Under the pieces are notes generated by a model. It was not told where the DNA came from, made no database searches, and saw nothing but the letters and a program-made list of their open reading frames with translations. Position numbers and translations under genes: made by a program. This document shows positions 53,201 through 60,190 of a stretch of DNA of 64,000 nucleotides, piece after piece (the stretch's first letter is position 1; every line of letters starts with the position of its first letter). Origin of the DNA: Burkholderia cepacia (GTDB lineage: Bacteria > Pseudomonadota > Gammaproteobacteria > Burkholderiales > Burkholderiaceae); NCBI RefSeq assembly GCF_001718835.1, contig NZ_CP013443.1, positions 1,922,001-1,986,000 on the forward strand, read 5' to 3'.

Positions 53201-54430
53201 ATCCGGACGAGCATCGGTGCCCGCTGCAATTTTCCCGTTCTGGTTGTCCAGCCTGCCGCCGCTCGTCAACGACATACCCGCTTGCGAGCGAATCAAGCCT
53301 TGCGAGTTCGCCAGATCGCCCGCGATGTTCGCGACAATGCCGTGACGCGCCGCGAAAGTCCCTTGCGCGTTGTTCCATGAATCTGCTTGAACAGCGGCCT
53401 GCCCATTGGTAACGACGGAGCCACCGACATTGCTGAAAGCACCTGTGCGGTTGCCCGGCTTCACCATCAGCACGCCTGATCCGCCATGCGTGATCGTGCC
53501 GCCATCGTTCAGCAACGTAGCCGATGCGAGCGTCAAGTCCGTGCTGTTGGTCTGCAGCGTGCCGCCTTGCGAATTATCGAGCGTACCGGAGACATTAACC
53601 GCGATCGGACCGGTCCCGGTCTGCGTGATGACGCCGTTGTGATTGACAAGATCGATACCATTCAACGCAACCTGCGTCGCTTGTACCGTGCCACCGCTGT
53701 TGTCGATCGTGGTGCCATTCACGGTCGCCGACTGACCGACGATCGTGCCGTTCGCGTTCGACAACCGCGCGCCCGCATCGACCGTCACGGATTGTGCTGC
53801 CTTCAGCGAGCCGCCCGAGTTGTCAACGGCTTGCCCGGTCACGTGCAGGTCCGTATTGGCCGTGATGACGCCTTGATTGACGATGGTGCCGCCTTGTACG
53901 TTGACGCCACCGTTACCGCCGATCACTCCGCCTTGCGCGCCGGTTGAGGTCGTACCGCTCGCGTTGATCAGTTGCCCGGTCGTTGTGATCGACAGGCCGT
54001 CGCCGTTCAACGACGTGACGCGCCCCGCCGAATTGTCCAACGACGCTCCGGAAATATTCACTCCGCCTGCGCTTTGTATCGTCCCTTGGTTATTCGCGAG
54101 CGCGCCGCCGTGCACCTGCATCGAGTCTTCCGATACGAGCGTGCCGCCCCGATTGTCGAATTGGCCGGACGACTGCACAGTCAGCGGACCTTGCGTCGAT
54201 ACCTTGCCGCCTTGGTTCGAAATGCTGCCCGCAGCGAGCGTTGCATGACTGCCGCTTGACAGGCTGCCGTGATCATTGATCAACGCACCCGCCGCATTGG
54301 CATTGACCGCACCCTGTGCGCTCGTCGTCGCATTGGAAAGGTTTAGGTCGCCCGCGTTCGCGTTCAGCGAGAGATGGCCGTTTGCAGCCGTTTGCAGCCG
54401 TTTGACTGCCGGAAAGATTGACAACGCCAC
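47234..54430 (-). CDS. bcpA: BcpA/CdiA-type two-partner hemagglutinin, main part with C-terminal toxin (frameshifted from its N-terminus)
   Basis: About 2390 codons of a giant TpsA exoprotein. The body is made of filamentous-hemagglutinin repeats (Asn/Gly/Ser-rich, such as LNNTAGNASIPSLG) and the Hemagglutinin_repeat region with DVNIKTSQDTTQSSSYY patterns. Near codon 240 from the end, NVNLYN resembles the Nx(E/Q)LYN border of Burkholderia BcpA toxins. The variable tail that follows ends in SGLSAAARAWDKHAGRPGG and a FRLPSGQGIRFNADGSF segment, a toxin family I do not recognise with certainty. The natural start is missing: the frame joins the upstream 481-codon fragment only if one 10-base repeat at 54378-54404 is removed, which restores 2825 codons in total. 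The region has long alternate frames on the other strand that should be ignored. Confidence 0.9.
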   Translation of the reverse strand: MALSIFPAVKRLQTAANGHLSLNANAGDLNLSNATTSAQGAVNANAAGALINDHGSLSSGSHATLAAGSISNQGGKVSTQGPLTVQSSGQFDNRGGTLVSEDSMQVHGGALANNQGTIQSAGGVNISGASLDNSAGRVTSLNGDGLSITTTGQLINASGTTSTGAQGGVIGGNGGVNVQGGTIVNQGVITANTDLHVTGQAVDNSGGSLKAAQSVTVDAGARLSNANGTIVGQSATVNGTTIDNSGGTVQATQVALNGIDLVNHNGVITQTGTGPIAVNVSGTLDNSQGGTLQTNSTDLTLASATLLNDGGTITHGGSGVLMVKPGNRTGAFSNVGGSVVTNGQAAVQADSWNNAQGTFAARHGIVANIAGDLANSQGLIRSQAGMSLTSGGRLDNQNGKIAAGTDARPDTSMLNVHAATIQNSGGLIADFGTGATSVQGGSQLLNSAGTITGNGDVTAQAASIVNTNGAQMSGANVQVRSDTLDNTDSKIGNVADGNVDIATTGAITNTNGKIGATHDLSVSASTLLGGGTYSAAHDASLNLQGDFSSTPAYQFSAGHDLAFTLPGTFTNSAGLQSVNNLSIHAGDIVNSGAIAAGNLLKTHSNTLTNTGVMVGGSASLVADSTLSNIGPTALIGASDSNGTLELLSRDIENRDDTTAADAMAQTAIYGLGKVVLAGGKDANGNYTHAALIRNQSALIQSGGDMELHADQVTNTRRVMTTTGYTNNVDPAWLQQLGISMSGCAAYFTDACNGAYDVPGIDLAKADPSVIEQLRKQIGGIFIDPPHEGQWNSRYQRTTYTGVAAANTVKDISPAGQIVSGGKLGASSVGTLQNYWSNIAAVNGIEMPANYDADGWKASGQQAPSLTVTYSGHYHYNNYDNSEHDWTYSFCDKGCNGPADVKEFKIPDYQSTLVTNGTLSGTGVSLNNTAGNASIPSLGLVAGQSLPVNSGAVHGTTPTMVNPVIASATALNVLNNLTIPQGGLFKPTTAPNAPYVIETNPAFTNQKNFISSDYFFQQIGVDLTHIPKRLGDGFYEQQLVRNEITSLTGKAVLGPYTDTQSMYESLMAAGASLSKSLSLPLGMSLSPEQVSQLTSNVILMETRVVGGQSVLVPVVYLAKASQENWHGPLIAANDIDLKNAQTFTNSGTMKAANTLSVEGKQIDNAFGALQSGGLMKLTTTGDVDLTSANVKAGSLQLDAGKDLILDTATKTVKQVNDTGATRITTTLGPQAKIDVAGNAAIVTGGNFQQNAGDLNVGGNLGMQVGGNWNLGAQQTGEHTVVHRANGVSDVDVNQAVGSSVKVGGVSQIGVGGDLTAKGAQIDLGQGGTVAVKGDVSLGAASATSTIDSNSSSSSRGRSSAATLHAVNETVTGTTLKGGDTVNIVSGKDITLSGSTISLDKGNANLLAAGDVNVGAATETHEYSSHETHSRSGVLSGTKIASGIDQTTTISSGSTISADGVNIVSGKDINVTGSTIVGTNDVALNAVHDVNIKTSQDTTQSSSYYQKQQSGLMTSGLTVSFGNSKLATTDQASSVTNNASAVGSINGNLSISAGNSLHVTGSDLVAGKDLTGKAANVVIDSATDTGNRTHSQTTSSSGVTLGLSGSIGDAINGAYQQAQAAKSGAGDSRATALHAIAAAGNAAMGVAGLTGGALAGGGTPSIGIQVSVGSSHSRLDTSENQTTQRGSSVTAGGTTALIATGNGTPGSGNITVAGSNVSGNDVLLAAKNQIDLQNTTNADSTRSSNSSSGSSVGVSIGTNGIGVSASMSRAHGDGNSDAAMQNNSHVTGANSVTLVSGGDTNVIGSNVSGRTVTADVGGNLNMRSVQDTTVSSAHQSSVGGGISVSTMGGGSASFSSSHGNANGDYAGVNEQAGIQAGEGGFNVNVKGNTDLAGAAISSTADPSKNTLTTGTLTYRDIENHSTYNADSSGLSAGAGVGVTGKAIGPGSVSGSGGVTPMISQSDSGNEHATTRSGVSAGAINITNAAGQTQDVANLNRDTSNLNGSVSKTPDVQHLLDQQADLMNATQAAGQVVAQGIGAYADMKRSDALKAAQTASDSGDIEGMVSALKDYNNWREGGDLRAALQMGGGALIGGLGGGGFGAIGGAAGAGLSSKLAEQTKAFSDSVGNATGSSLIGNIGANILSGLAGALAGGSAGAATASNVNLYNAGNDAGEAKDNDKARKLIEKTVGKAVADQLVAMDNYSVGKLIDQFIGLMQAGAKAKMSESPAALAAQGAANGLGAVVGMGGGKPPTSQGAVLVNSSAGQAADAALTAAGRTPPNAILNSGGGDNAQVSGSEARDVKVSDYQKAADQPYNDSGLSAAARAWDKHAGRPGGTFEPLTGSIADKNAAASDFVNSVLNNPNTTRTELSRGGVEFRLPSGQGIRFNADGSFSGILDPKK

Positions 54431-55718
54431 CAGAAATCGACGCGTTGCCGCCTGCGACGTTCTGACCGGTCGCCGTCAGCTGGCCCGTGCTCGACAAATT
54501 CAGGTCGCCGCCCTTTCCGACGGAACCGTCGTTATTGACGCCTGCGCCGAGCGTTCCCGTCGAATTGACGCTGCCCGCGTTGACCGTCGTATTTTCCTGC
54601 GCCGCAAGCGTGCCGCTGTTCGACAACGCGCCGCCGGTCGATACATTGACGTTCTGCTGTGCGTACGTCGTGCCGGAATTTTGAATACTGTTCGCGGTTG
54701 CGGTAAGGTTACCGCTGGCAGTCGTCTTGCCAGTCAATACCAGTTGGCCATTCGACTGCAGCGTCAGATCGCCCGCTTGTGCGGCAATCGTTCCGGCGTT
54801 TGCGACACCCACCCCGTTCTCGTTCGATACGAGGAGGATGCGGTTGCTATACATCCCGCCGAGTTGGCTCACGTCGATCGCAATGGCGGGTGCAGCGCCA
54901 TCGCCGGCGATCGGCGTGGCGGCCAGCGTGTCGTGATTGATCTGATTCGCACCCGCGACGACGTTCAGGTTTTTCGCGTAAATTGCCGCGTTCGCTTGCA
55001 CGGCACGGGAAATCAGGTCGACCTGATCGACATTTGCGGCATTGAGACCCGCCCCTTGCACGGAAATCAGGCCGCGGGTTACGTTGAACCCGCCGAGCGA
55101 ACCATCGGCGCCGTAGTACGGCTGGCCCGTCGTTAACGTCGCGCGGCTTGTATTGATGAATCCCCCGCCATCGACGACGATGCCGGACGGGTTCGCCAGG
55201 ATGACTTCCGCGCGGCTACCCGCGACCTCGACATAGCCTCGCAATTGAGACGGATTCGCGCTGTTGACCTGGTTGACGATGATTCGCGCAGACTGGCCCG
55301 GACCAAAGTTCGGGTTGCCGTTGATCCAGCCCGCCTGCTGCGTCTGAACCATCGTGGCCGAGTTGTTCAGGATCGCGCCGTTTTTCTGGACGTCGAACTG
55401 GTTGTACGTATTCACGGACACGCCAGCTCCCGAAGGCGCAGCGATATTCACCTGCGGCAAGCCATTTTGCGTCTGGATGACGTGCGTATTCGTGCCCGGC
55501 GTCGGCGCGATTTGCGCGATGCTCGGGAGCGGCGCGCCGAACAGCAACGCCACAGCCATCACAGTCGGTTGCCATTCGACACGAAGTCCCGTTGATTCGA
55601 ACCATGCACTCGATCCCCGCGCAATTCCGGGCGCACGCGCAGCATTACTTTTTTCCTGAACGACAATCATCGCGCCACGCGCGCGATTGAAAACCACCCG
55701 ATAGCGATTCTTGTTCAT
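54273..55718 (-). CDS. bcpA: BcpA N-terminal fragment (secretion signal and TPS domain)
   Basis: 481 codons from ATG 55718. An extended signal peptide region (MNKNRYRVVFNRARGAMIVV) precedes a second hydrophobic core; the TPS secretion domain follows (about 70-190) with the typical NPNFGPG, NPSGIVVDGGGF and NTYNQFDV motifs recognised by the TpsB partner. After GSQTAANG the frame shifts and runs 38 more codons of meaningless sequence to a stop at 54273. If read as is, only a truncated secreted fragment is made. It is the 5' half of the gene whose remainder starts near 54430. Confidence 0.9.
   Translation of the reverse strand: MNKNRYRVVFNRARGAMIVVQEKSNAARAPGIARGSSAWFESTGLRVEWQPTVMAVALLFGAPLPSIAQIAPTPGTNTHVIQTQNGLPQVNIAAPSGAGVSVNTYNQFDVQKNGAILNNSATMVQTQQAGWINGNPNFGPGQSARIIVNQVNSANPSQLRGYVEVAGSRAEVILANPSGIVVDGGGFINTSRATLTTGQPYYGADGSLGGFNVTRGLISVQGAGLNAANVDQVDLISRAVQANAAIYAKNLNVVAGANQINHDTLAATPIAGDGAAPAIAIDVSQLGGMYSNRILLVSNENGVGVANAGTIAAQAGDLTLQSNGQLVLTGKTTASGNLTATANSIQNSGTTYAQQNVNVSTGGALSNSGTLAAQENTTVNAGSVNSTGTLGAGVNNDGSVGKGGDLNLSSTGQLTATGQNVAGGNASISGGVVNLSGSQTAANGCKRPSLAERERGRPKPFQCDDERTGCGQCQCGGCVDQ
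54378..54404. repeat. bcpA: 10-bp tandem repeat that breaks the bcpA frame
   Basis: CCGTTTGCAG occurs twice in tandem (54378-54397), followed by a partial third copy, CCGTTTG. Removing one unit gives an unbroken reading frame of 8475 bases (2825 codons). The extra 10 bases cause a +1 shift. The repeat looks like a slipped-strand duplication and could be reversible. Confidence 0.85.
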
Positions 55719-56124
55719 TCTTCGTTCGACGCAGGCCGCGCCTCTGCTTCATATTGCGATTGATCTCAACGTCCATTCGGTCGGACGCCGTTAGTCTAGA
55801 TCGCAGTGAAAATTAGGATAACGATATTTTTCATCGCACACGTCATGATTGCACGCTTCGGACGCGCCACGTGCAATTGATTTACCCTATCCGTGACGCG
55901 ATCGTAGCAGACGCGAGGTCCCGCACATTGTCAGAGATGATCAAATCGATGAGCAAAGTCTCGACTTTCTCTGCTTAATCTAGGGAATATCCATAAAAAA
56001 ACACTCAGCAATTAACATTTTAAAATTCTTTCTAATTGTTAATTCCGAATGGGCATGCCGGCCCAAAATAGATGTGCGCTGGTTTGGCAAGCAGCATCAC
56101 CGACAAGATTTAATTTTTGAATAC
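55719..56124. other. AT-rich upstream region of bcpA
   Basis: 406 bases before bcpA, clearly AT-rich compared with the window (runs such as AAAATTAGG and CCATAAAAAAAC). It must hold the CDI promoter and regulator sites, but no clean -10/-35 pair stands out. Weak GAAGA lies before the bcpA ATG. The last part (from about 56040) approaches the intron relics. Confidence 0.4.
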
Positions 56125-56264
56125 ATCGGGATAGGGGCGGTCAGATTGCCTGAGCGACCCCCTCCCACACTCGGTTGCCCTCATGCAGTTGCGCTTCACT
56201 TCTTCGCCGTGACCAGCTTACGGCAGGACTTGCACCCGCAAGAGTGCGCCCATGCTGGGCGCAC
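56125..56264 (-). mobile_element. Internally deleted group II intron relic (140 bp)
   Basis: Read on the minus strand, it begins GTGCGCCCAGCATGGGCGCA at 56264 like the larger relic at 58311, matches it for about 105 bases, then jumps to an end sequence CCCCTATCCCGAT identical to the 3' end at 56266. It looks like a group II intron reduced to its two tips by deletion at a shared TGTGGGAGG. The group II assignment is inferred from the 5' GUGCG start, structured 5' region and 3' CGAU end. Confidence 0.45.
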
Positions 56265-56573
56265 AATCGGGATAGGGGCGGTCAGGTAATCTGACCGGTC
56301 CCCTCCCACATACATGGACGCCTCCGTTTTGCAAGGCAGCCGTACACGATCGGCAGATAGATTGAGATTGCGGCCATACATCCGGACTGTTCAGGAGGCT
56401 AGCGAGACGCCTCTGTCCCTGATGGAATCAGCTGATCGGACTCTAATCACCACCTCGCGCTCGAAGCGCCTGTGGGAGGGCAGAGTATTCCGATCCCGGT
56501 CCAACCTGTCTTGCCATCACGTCACGATTGCCCAAGCAACCTCCTGGGAGAGCCTTAACCGAACCCGATCGGA

Positions 56574-57611
56574 TTACGCAGCGGCCACGGACGGCGCGTA
56601 ATCCGATCGGAACGCAGTGCCTTGCGTGAGCAGCGCCCAGGCAATCCGGGCGTTCCTATTCGCCACTGCCACCACGGCGACGTTCTTGTGCCGGCGCGTG
56701 AGCAAGCGATGAAGCCAGCCCGAGAACGCATCGTCCTTGTTGGCGCAATAGCGAACGACAGCCCGCGCGCCGTGCACCATCAGTGTCCGCAGGTAGGTAT
56801 CGCCGTGCTTGCTGATACCCAGCAGCGTCGGCCTGCCTCCGCTCGAATGCTGTCTGGGTACCAGACCTAACCACGCCGCCAGTTGCCGGGCATTGCTGAA
56901 GCACTTGCCGTCGCCGATCGAGGCAACCAGAGCGCTGGCCGTAATCGGGCCGATGCCGGGAATCTCTGCCAGTCGGCGACTGGCGTCGCTCGCGTGATGC
57001 CACGCCTTGATCTGCGTCTCGATCTCTGCGACCTGCCGGTCAAGCTCCTTCAAGTGGTCCGTCAAGCGCTGTATCAACAGACGGAATGACCCCGGCAGTT
57101 CATTGCTGGCGTCTTCGATGAGCTGAGGTACGTGCTGGGCAATGCTGGTGATCCCCCGCGGCATCACCAAACCGAATTCCCCCAGCAGCCCGCGGATCTG
57201 ATTGGCCTGCGCGGTACGCGCCCGAACGAACCCTTGGCGGGCTCGGTGCAATGCAAGAACCGCCTGTTGATCGACGTTCTTGATGGGCACAAACCGCATG
57301 TTGGGTCGCGCCACCGCTTCGCAGATCGCTTCGGCATCGGCAACGTCGTTCTTGTTCGTCTTCACATAGGGTTTAACGAACTGGGGAGCCATGAGCCTCA
57401 CCGTATGGCCGAGCGTCTGCAGCTTGCGTGCCCAGAAGTGGGCGCTGGCGCAGGCTTCCATGCCGATGAGGCACCCTGGAAGGTTCGCAAAGAACGCGAC
57501 TATCTGGTGCCGTTTCAGTTGCTTCCTCAATATCGGCTTGCCGTGCTCGTTCACACCGTGGACCTGGAAGATGTCCTTGGCGAGGTCAATGCCGATCGTA
57601 GTAACGTTCAT
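56574..57611 (-). CDS. IS110-family transposase
   Basis: A 345-residue IS110/IS1111-type recombinase. The N-terminal RuvC-like DEDD site is visible: Asp9 (IGIDLAKD), Glu52 (GMEAC), Asp89 and Asp92 (TNKNDVADAEA). The C-terminal part has the helix-hairpin-helix IPGIGPITASALVASIGD and GGRPTLLGISKHGD with the serine region. The ATG at 57611 follows GGAGGAGGG. Terminal ends could not be fixed. The gene lies inside the group II intron relic, in the place where its reverse transcriptase would be. Confidence 0.9.
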   Translation of the reverse strand: MNVTTIGIDLAKDIFQVHGVNEHGKPILRKQLKRHQIVAFFANLPGCLIGMEACASAHFWARKLQTLGHTVRLMAPQFVKPYVKTNKNDVADAEAICEAVARPNMRFVPIKNVDQQAVLALHRARQGFVRARTAQANQIRGLLGEFGLVMPRGITSIAQHVPQLIEDASNELPGSFRLLIQRLTDHLKELDRQVAEIETQIKAWHHASDASRRLAEIPGIGPITASALVASIGDGKCFSNARQLAAWLGLVPRQHSSGGRPTLLGISKHGDTYLRTLMVHGARAVVRYCANKDDAFSGWLHRLLTRRHKNVAVVAVANRNARIAWALLTQGTAFRSDYAPSVAAA

Positions 57612-57693
57612 GGTGACGCCCTCCTCCGGTGAAGGTGGTGTTTCGACAGCCTCACCACTTTGACACGGCAATGCCGCTTCGGACGGGGGCGTC

Positions 57694-57741
57694 CATTCCA
57701 TTACCACCTGGCATGCGGGTCCGCACCAGGCGGTTGGAATG
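57694..57741 (-). ncRNA. Candidate guide (bridge/seek) RNA hairpin upstream of the IS110 transposase
   Basis: CATTCCA (57694-57700) pairs with TGGAATG (57735-57741), and inside it CCACCTGG/CCAGGCGG-type arms pair around an 18-base loop. IS110-group elements encode a guide RNA in the non-coding end beside the transposase. This 48-base structure, about 80 bases ahead of the start codon, is a candidate part of it. Not tested against any model. Confidence 0.35.
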
Positions 57742-58320
57742 GTTGAGGTCGTCAGGCTTGTGTTGCTCCCGACCCGACGCCCAGGCTTGCCGTGGTCCGG
57801 TTCGGCGGAACTGATTCCTCGCTGCCGGGGCCTGTCGGGCTTCACCCTATCCACCTGACCGGCGAGCTTCGCTCTCGCGAACATCTGAGGCGCTTCACTT
57901 CCGATAACCAGAGGGCTCCCCCTCCCATCCCTTCGGCCCTTCGCCGGCAGCTTTAGCTTTCCCAGCCACACCGCCCAACTACTATGGCCTCTGCTGACTC
58001 CTCGCTCCGACTCGACGTCGTTGCCCTTTCAGGCATGAGGCGAGGCCTCCCCAGGTAAGAACGCACTCCTTCATCGCACAACCGCTGCATTTACGCCGCC
58101 GCGCCTTGGTCACAAGAGCTTCGCGGTTTGTTGCCCGCTCGCCCTGCTCGGCAGCGCCTTCTATGCAGTTCTTGTCCATCGGCTCGCGATTTACGCTCCA
58201 CGCTTCCTCCCCACATTCGGTCGCCCTCGTGCAGTTGCGCTTCACTTCATTCGCCGTGACCAGCTCATGGCGGGACTTACACCCGCAGGAGTGCGCCCAT
58301 GCTGGGCGCACAACAAAAAA

Positions 58321-58344
58321 CCCGCCAGGCACAAACCTGGCGGG
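58321..58344 (-). terminator. Terminator of the truncated ABC-F gene
   Basis: Perfect stem CCCGCCAGG (58321-58329) / CCTGGCGGG (58336-58344), followed on the minus strand by TTTTTT (58315-58320). It is the natural terminator of the ABC-F gene and the apparent target of the intron. Confidence 0.85.
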
Positions 58345-58382
58345 CTCTCGGGTACATCAAGCCGAGTAGATCGGGCAGATCT

Positions 58383-58511
58383 TTACGCCTGCCCCTGGCT
58401 CGCGAGGAAGTCCTCGTAATTCCCGCCGAAGTCGGTCAGCGTGCCATGCGTGGTCACTTCGATGATCCGGTTCGCCAGCCCGCTGACGAACTCACGGTCG
58501 TACGACACCAG
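58383..58511 (-). pseudogene. 3' fragment of an ABC-F ATPase gene
   Basis: The minus strand encodes VSYDREFVSGLANRIIEVTT, then GNYEDFLASQGQA and a stop at 58383: the C-terminal 43 residues of an ABC-F translation factor of the Uup/YbiT/EttA type (the DREF motif belongs to the H-loop region). Everything upstream of residue VSYDREF is gone, replaced by integrase-like DNA. The gene's own terminator follows. This marks the edge of the island. Confidence 0.8.
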
Positions 58512-58551
58512 ACCCCGTTCATGTTCCTAATCAACCACTTGGAGAGCATGA

Positions 58552-58640
58552 ATGGCAACAATCACCCTGCGTGGGACAAAATGGCAGGTCAAAATCCGCC
58601 GGAAGGGCCAACCGTGCCTATCCGCAACATTCGTCAGTGA
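58552..58640 (+). pseudogene. Phage integrase N-terminal fragment
   Basis: ATG 58552 begins MATITLRGTKWQVKIRRKGQ, the arm-type DNA-binding start of many tyrosine recombinases of phages and islands, but similarity ends after about 25-30 residues and no catalytic domain follows (the frame runs to 58800 as nonsense). The break lies just after TCAGTGAAG. It is a relic of an integrase that once sat at this island border, next to the truncated ABC-F gene. Confidence 0.55.
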
Positions 58641-58695
58641 AGCGATATACTCACCTACGTGCAGAGGACTTGGCACTCAAACTAGGTTAAGGATT

Positions 58696-58718
58696 GGCGG
58701 GCTAGCGGCCCGCCTTTT
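58696..58718 (+). terminator. Intrinsic terminator between the relics
   Basis: Stem GGCGGGC (58696-58702) / GCCCGCC (58708-58714) followed by TTTT (58715-58718). No intact plus-strand gene precedes it now; it probably belonged to a deleted gene or RNA. Confidence 0.7.
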
Positions 58719-58815
58719 CTCCCTCCCCGCAAATCGTGCAAGCTCAGACGCGAGGCCAGAGAACGCACTACTCATCGTCCTGGTGTCACAACCACTATGA
58801 AGCCGCGTGCAAAAC

Positions 58816-59005
58816 CGACGTGCGTCTCGCGACCGGCTGGCAGTTGCTGCAGCAATCGGCCGGACGCGCGCGCCACGCGAACGCGATCAACGGGATGCTG
58901 ATCCGCATCCGGATGGACTACAACGAACGCACGCTGTCCGTGCTGCGCGCCGCGCCGCAGCGCAACGGCTTTTACGGGCGGACGGCCGCGGCCGCCGCGC
59001 GCTAG
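58816..59005 (+). pseudogene. 3' fragment of flagellar chaperone FlgN
   Basis: In frame, it reads DVRLATGWQLLQQSAGRARHANAINGMLIRIRMDYNERTL and ends at 59005 after a SVLRAAPQRNGFYGR tail. The NGMLI-x-MDYN pattern and the final aromatic-Tyr-Gly match the C-terminal helix of FlgN, the type III chaperone for hook-associated proteins, as far as I remember it. The first two thirds are missing. Together with the ABC-F and integrase pieces it shows that the DNA between 58511 and 58816 is a rearrangement junction. Confidence 0.6.
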
Positions 59006-59170
59006 GGTCTCTTGTCCGGATGCCCCGAGCGCGTTTCATGATCGACGTGAGCTCGGAAGCGCGCCGTGTCACAATCGGCCGTGATCCAATCGCGGCGGCC
59101 GCCGTTCCGGCGGCTTGCGCCGCCCGCTGACTTCGATTCGCCCTTCTCGTCATCCAGGCGACGGATCGGC

Positions 59171-59329
59171 TCACCGCCCAAGACGCTCAAAGATCGCCTT
59201 CTCGAGCACGGCAAGCTGCTCATGGATGAGCTGCCCGGTCCCGCGTCCCGTGCGCCATTGGCCCGATCGTTCCGGGTCCGGGTTCGCATTCCGGGTCCCC
59301 CTCGCTTCCCCCTTGCGTTTGTGCGGCAT
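59171..59329 (-). CDS. Small hypothetical protein
   Basis: A 52-residue basic protein (MPHKRKGEARGTRNANPDPE, then GQWRTGRGTGQLIHEQLAVLEKAIFERLGR). An AAGGAG ribosome site at ideal distance precedes the ATG, and the C-terminal half looks like an amphipathic helix. No homologue is recognised. It is the last clear gene before the R-body locus, transcribed away from it. Confidence 0.6.
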   Translation of the reverse strand: MPHKRKGEARGTRNANPDPERSGQWRTGRGTGQLIHEQLAVLEKAIFERLGR

Positions 59330-59865
59330 AGCGGCTCCTTCGTCGTCCGTTTGCGCGCCGCAAGCAAGCATTCGGTCAGGCCCTGCGTTCACGTCGAACC
59401 CGGCCAGCAAACCGCCTCTTCCCGTCGCAAGTCGTAAGTCCGGCTTATCGCCGCGTTGTCTCGCTTTCTTTTCGCCAAAGCCGCATGCCTTGCCGGTATG
59501 CGCGTCCTTCTCGGCGGCAATCGAGGAAAACACTCAAGACGGCTTACCGGTCCGGCGTCGCGCTCTTTGTCCCTCCGGATCCAATCGGAAATTCCACCGC
59601 AAATCGGCGTTTTTTCCGCATGCCGCGTTTCGTTCCGCAAAAGGCACTGGAAACCCATGCAGCGAAATCGCTGATCCGCATGGGTAGTCGGTTTTGGCTG
59701 ATTACAACGGTTGTCGCGATTCGGCGCCGTGTTTTCCATCGGCTGCGCCAATCGCGCTCGCGATTGCTTTCCTACGATGTTTTCACGGCCCTACCACGCA
59801 GCGCAGGGTTCGTACCGGAAAAACATCCCGCCGCAAGGCAGCCTCACATTTATCCAGGAGCAACC
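59330..59865. other. Long non-coding region upstream of the R-body locus
   Basis: 536 bases without a supported gene. Open frames exist on both strands, but none has a ribosome site or recognisable sequence. GC is lower here than in the reb genes. It should contain the promoter for the reb array; candidate boxes were not convincing, and no sigma-54 motif was found. A strong AGGAG precedes the first reb start. Confidence 0.45.
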
Positions 59866-60156
59866 ATGGCTTTTCCTACCAGCGTCAACGACCAGATCAC
59901 CGATTCCGTCACGCAGGCCAACACGAAAGTGTTGGGCGACGCGCCGGCCATCGCGCTCGGCAACCTCTACCAGGCCACCGCGCAAGCCCTGGCCAATGCC
60001 GCCCACAACGCCACCAATGCGCAGCAGCAGAGCTACGTGACGTCCCAGGCCGCCACCACGATGGGGGTGGCGACGTTGTACTCGCTCGACACGGCCTCCA
60101 CCGGTGTCGCGACGAAGGACATCCTGAGCACCGGCGTTCGCGGCCTCGGCAGCTGA
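59866..60156 (+). CDS. rebB: RebB-family R-body structural protein 1
   Basis: A 96-residue RebB-type protein with the conserved order VNDQITDSVTQ, NTKVLGDAPAIALGNLYQATAQAL, NAAHNATNAQQQSYV and QAATTMGVATLYSLDT. R-bodies are large protein ribbons that coil inside bacterial cells and can spring out; RebB is the main building block in Caedibacter and Azorhizobium. AGGAG lies 5 bases before the ATG. Its first 102 bases are identical to the start of the next gene, so the two are recent duplicates. It has an 11-residue C-terminal extension (ILSTGVRGLGS) the next copy lacks. Confidence 0.88.
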   Translation: MAFPTSVNDQITDSVTQANTKVLGDAPAIALGNLYQATAQALANAAHNATNAQQQSYVTSQAATTMGVATLYSLDTASTGVATKDILSTGVRGLGS

Positions 60157-60190
60157 TAACCGAAGCCCATAAACCATTGAGGAGCCCGAC

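Larger units (their letters stand above)
56266..58311 (-). mobile_element. Group II intron relic, interrupted by IS110, inserted after a terminator
   Basis: The minus strand starts GTGCGCCCAGCATGGGCGCA at 58311, immediately after a Rho-independent terminator and TTTTTTGTT. This is the insertion rule of bacterial class C group II introns (established knowledge). About 350 bases of structured sequence lead to a possible short intron-protein start (58036-57953; SEESAEAIVVG), then an IS110 transposase region. The element ends near 56266 with a domain VI-like hairpin CGGTCAG...CTGACCG and CTATCCCGAT. The reverse transcriptase is absent, so the intron cannot move by itself. Confidence 0.5.

Noticed and set aside
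52000..54250. Periodic repeats in bcpA that could suggest a CRISPR or tandem DNA array
   Set aside because: The periodicity is at protein level (hemagglutinin repeats); DNA units are not conserved or regularly spaced, and there are no spacers.
56196..56381. Small open frame overlapping the 140-bp intron relic
   Set aside because: It lies in structured intron sequence repeated at 58311 and shows no coding signs.
59389..59751. 120-codon minus-strand frame upstream of the reb genes
   Set aside because: No ribosome site, mixed composition, and no recognisable motifs; it is best treated as non-coding.
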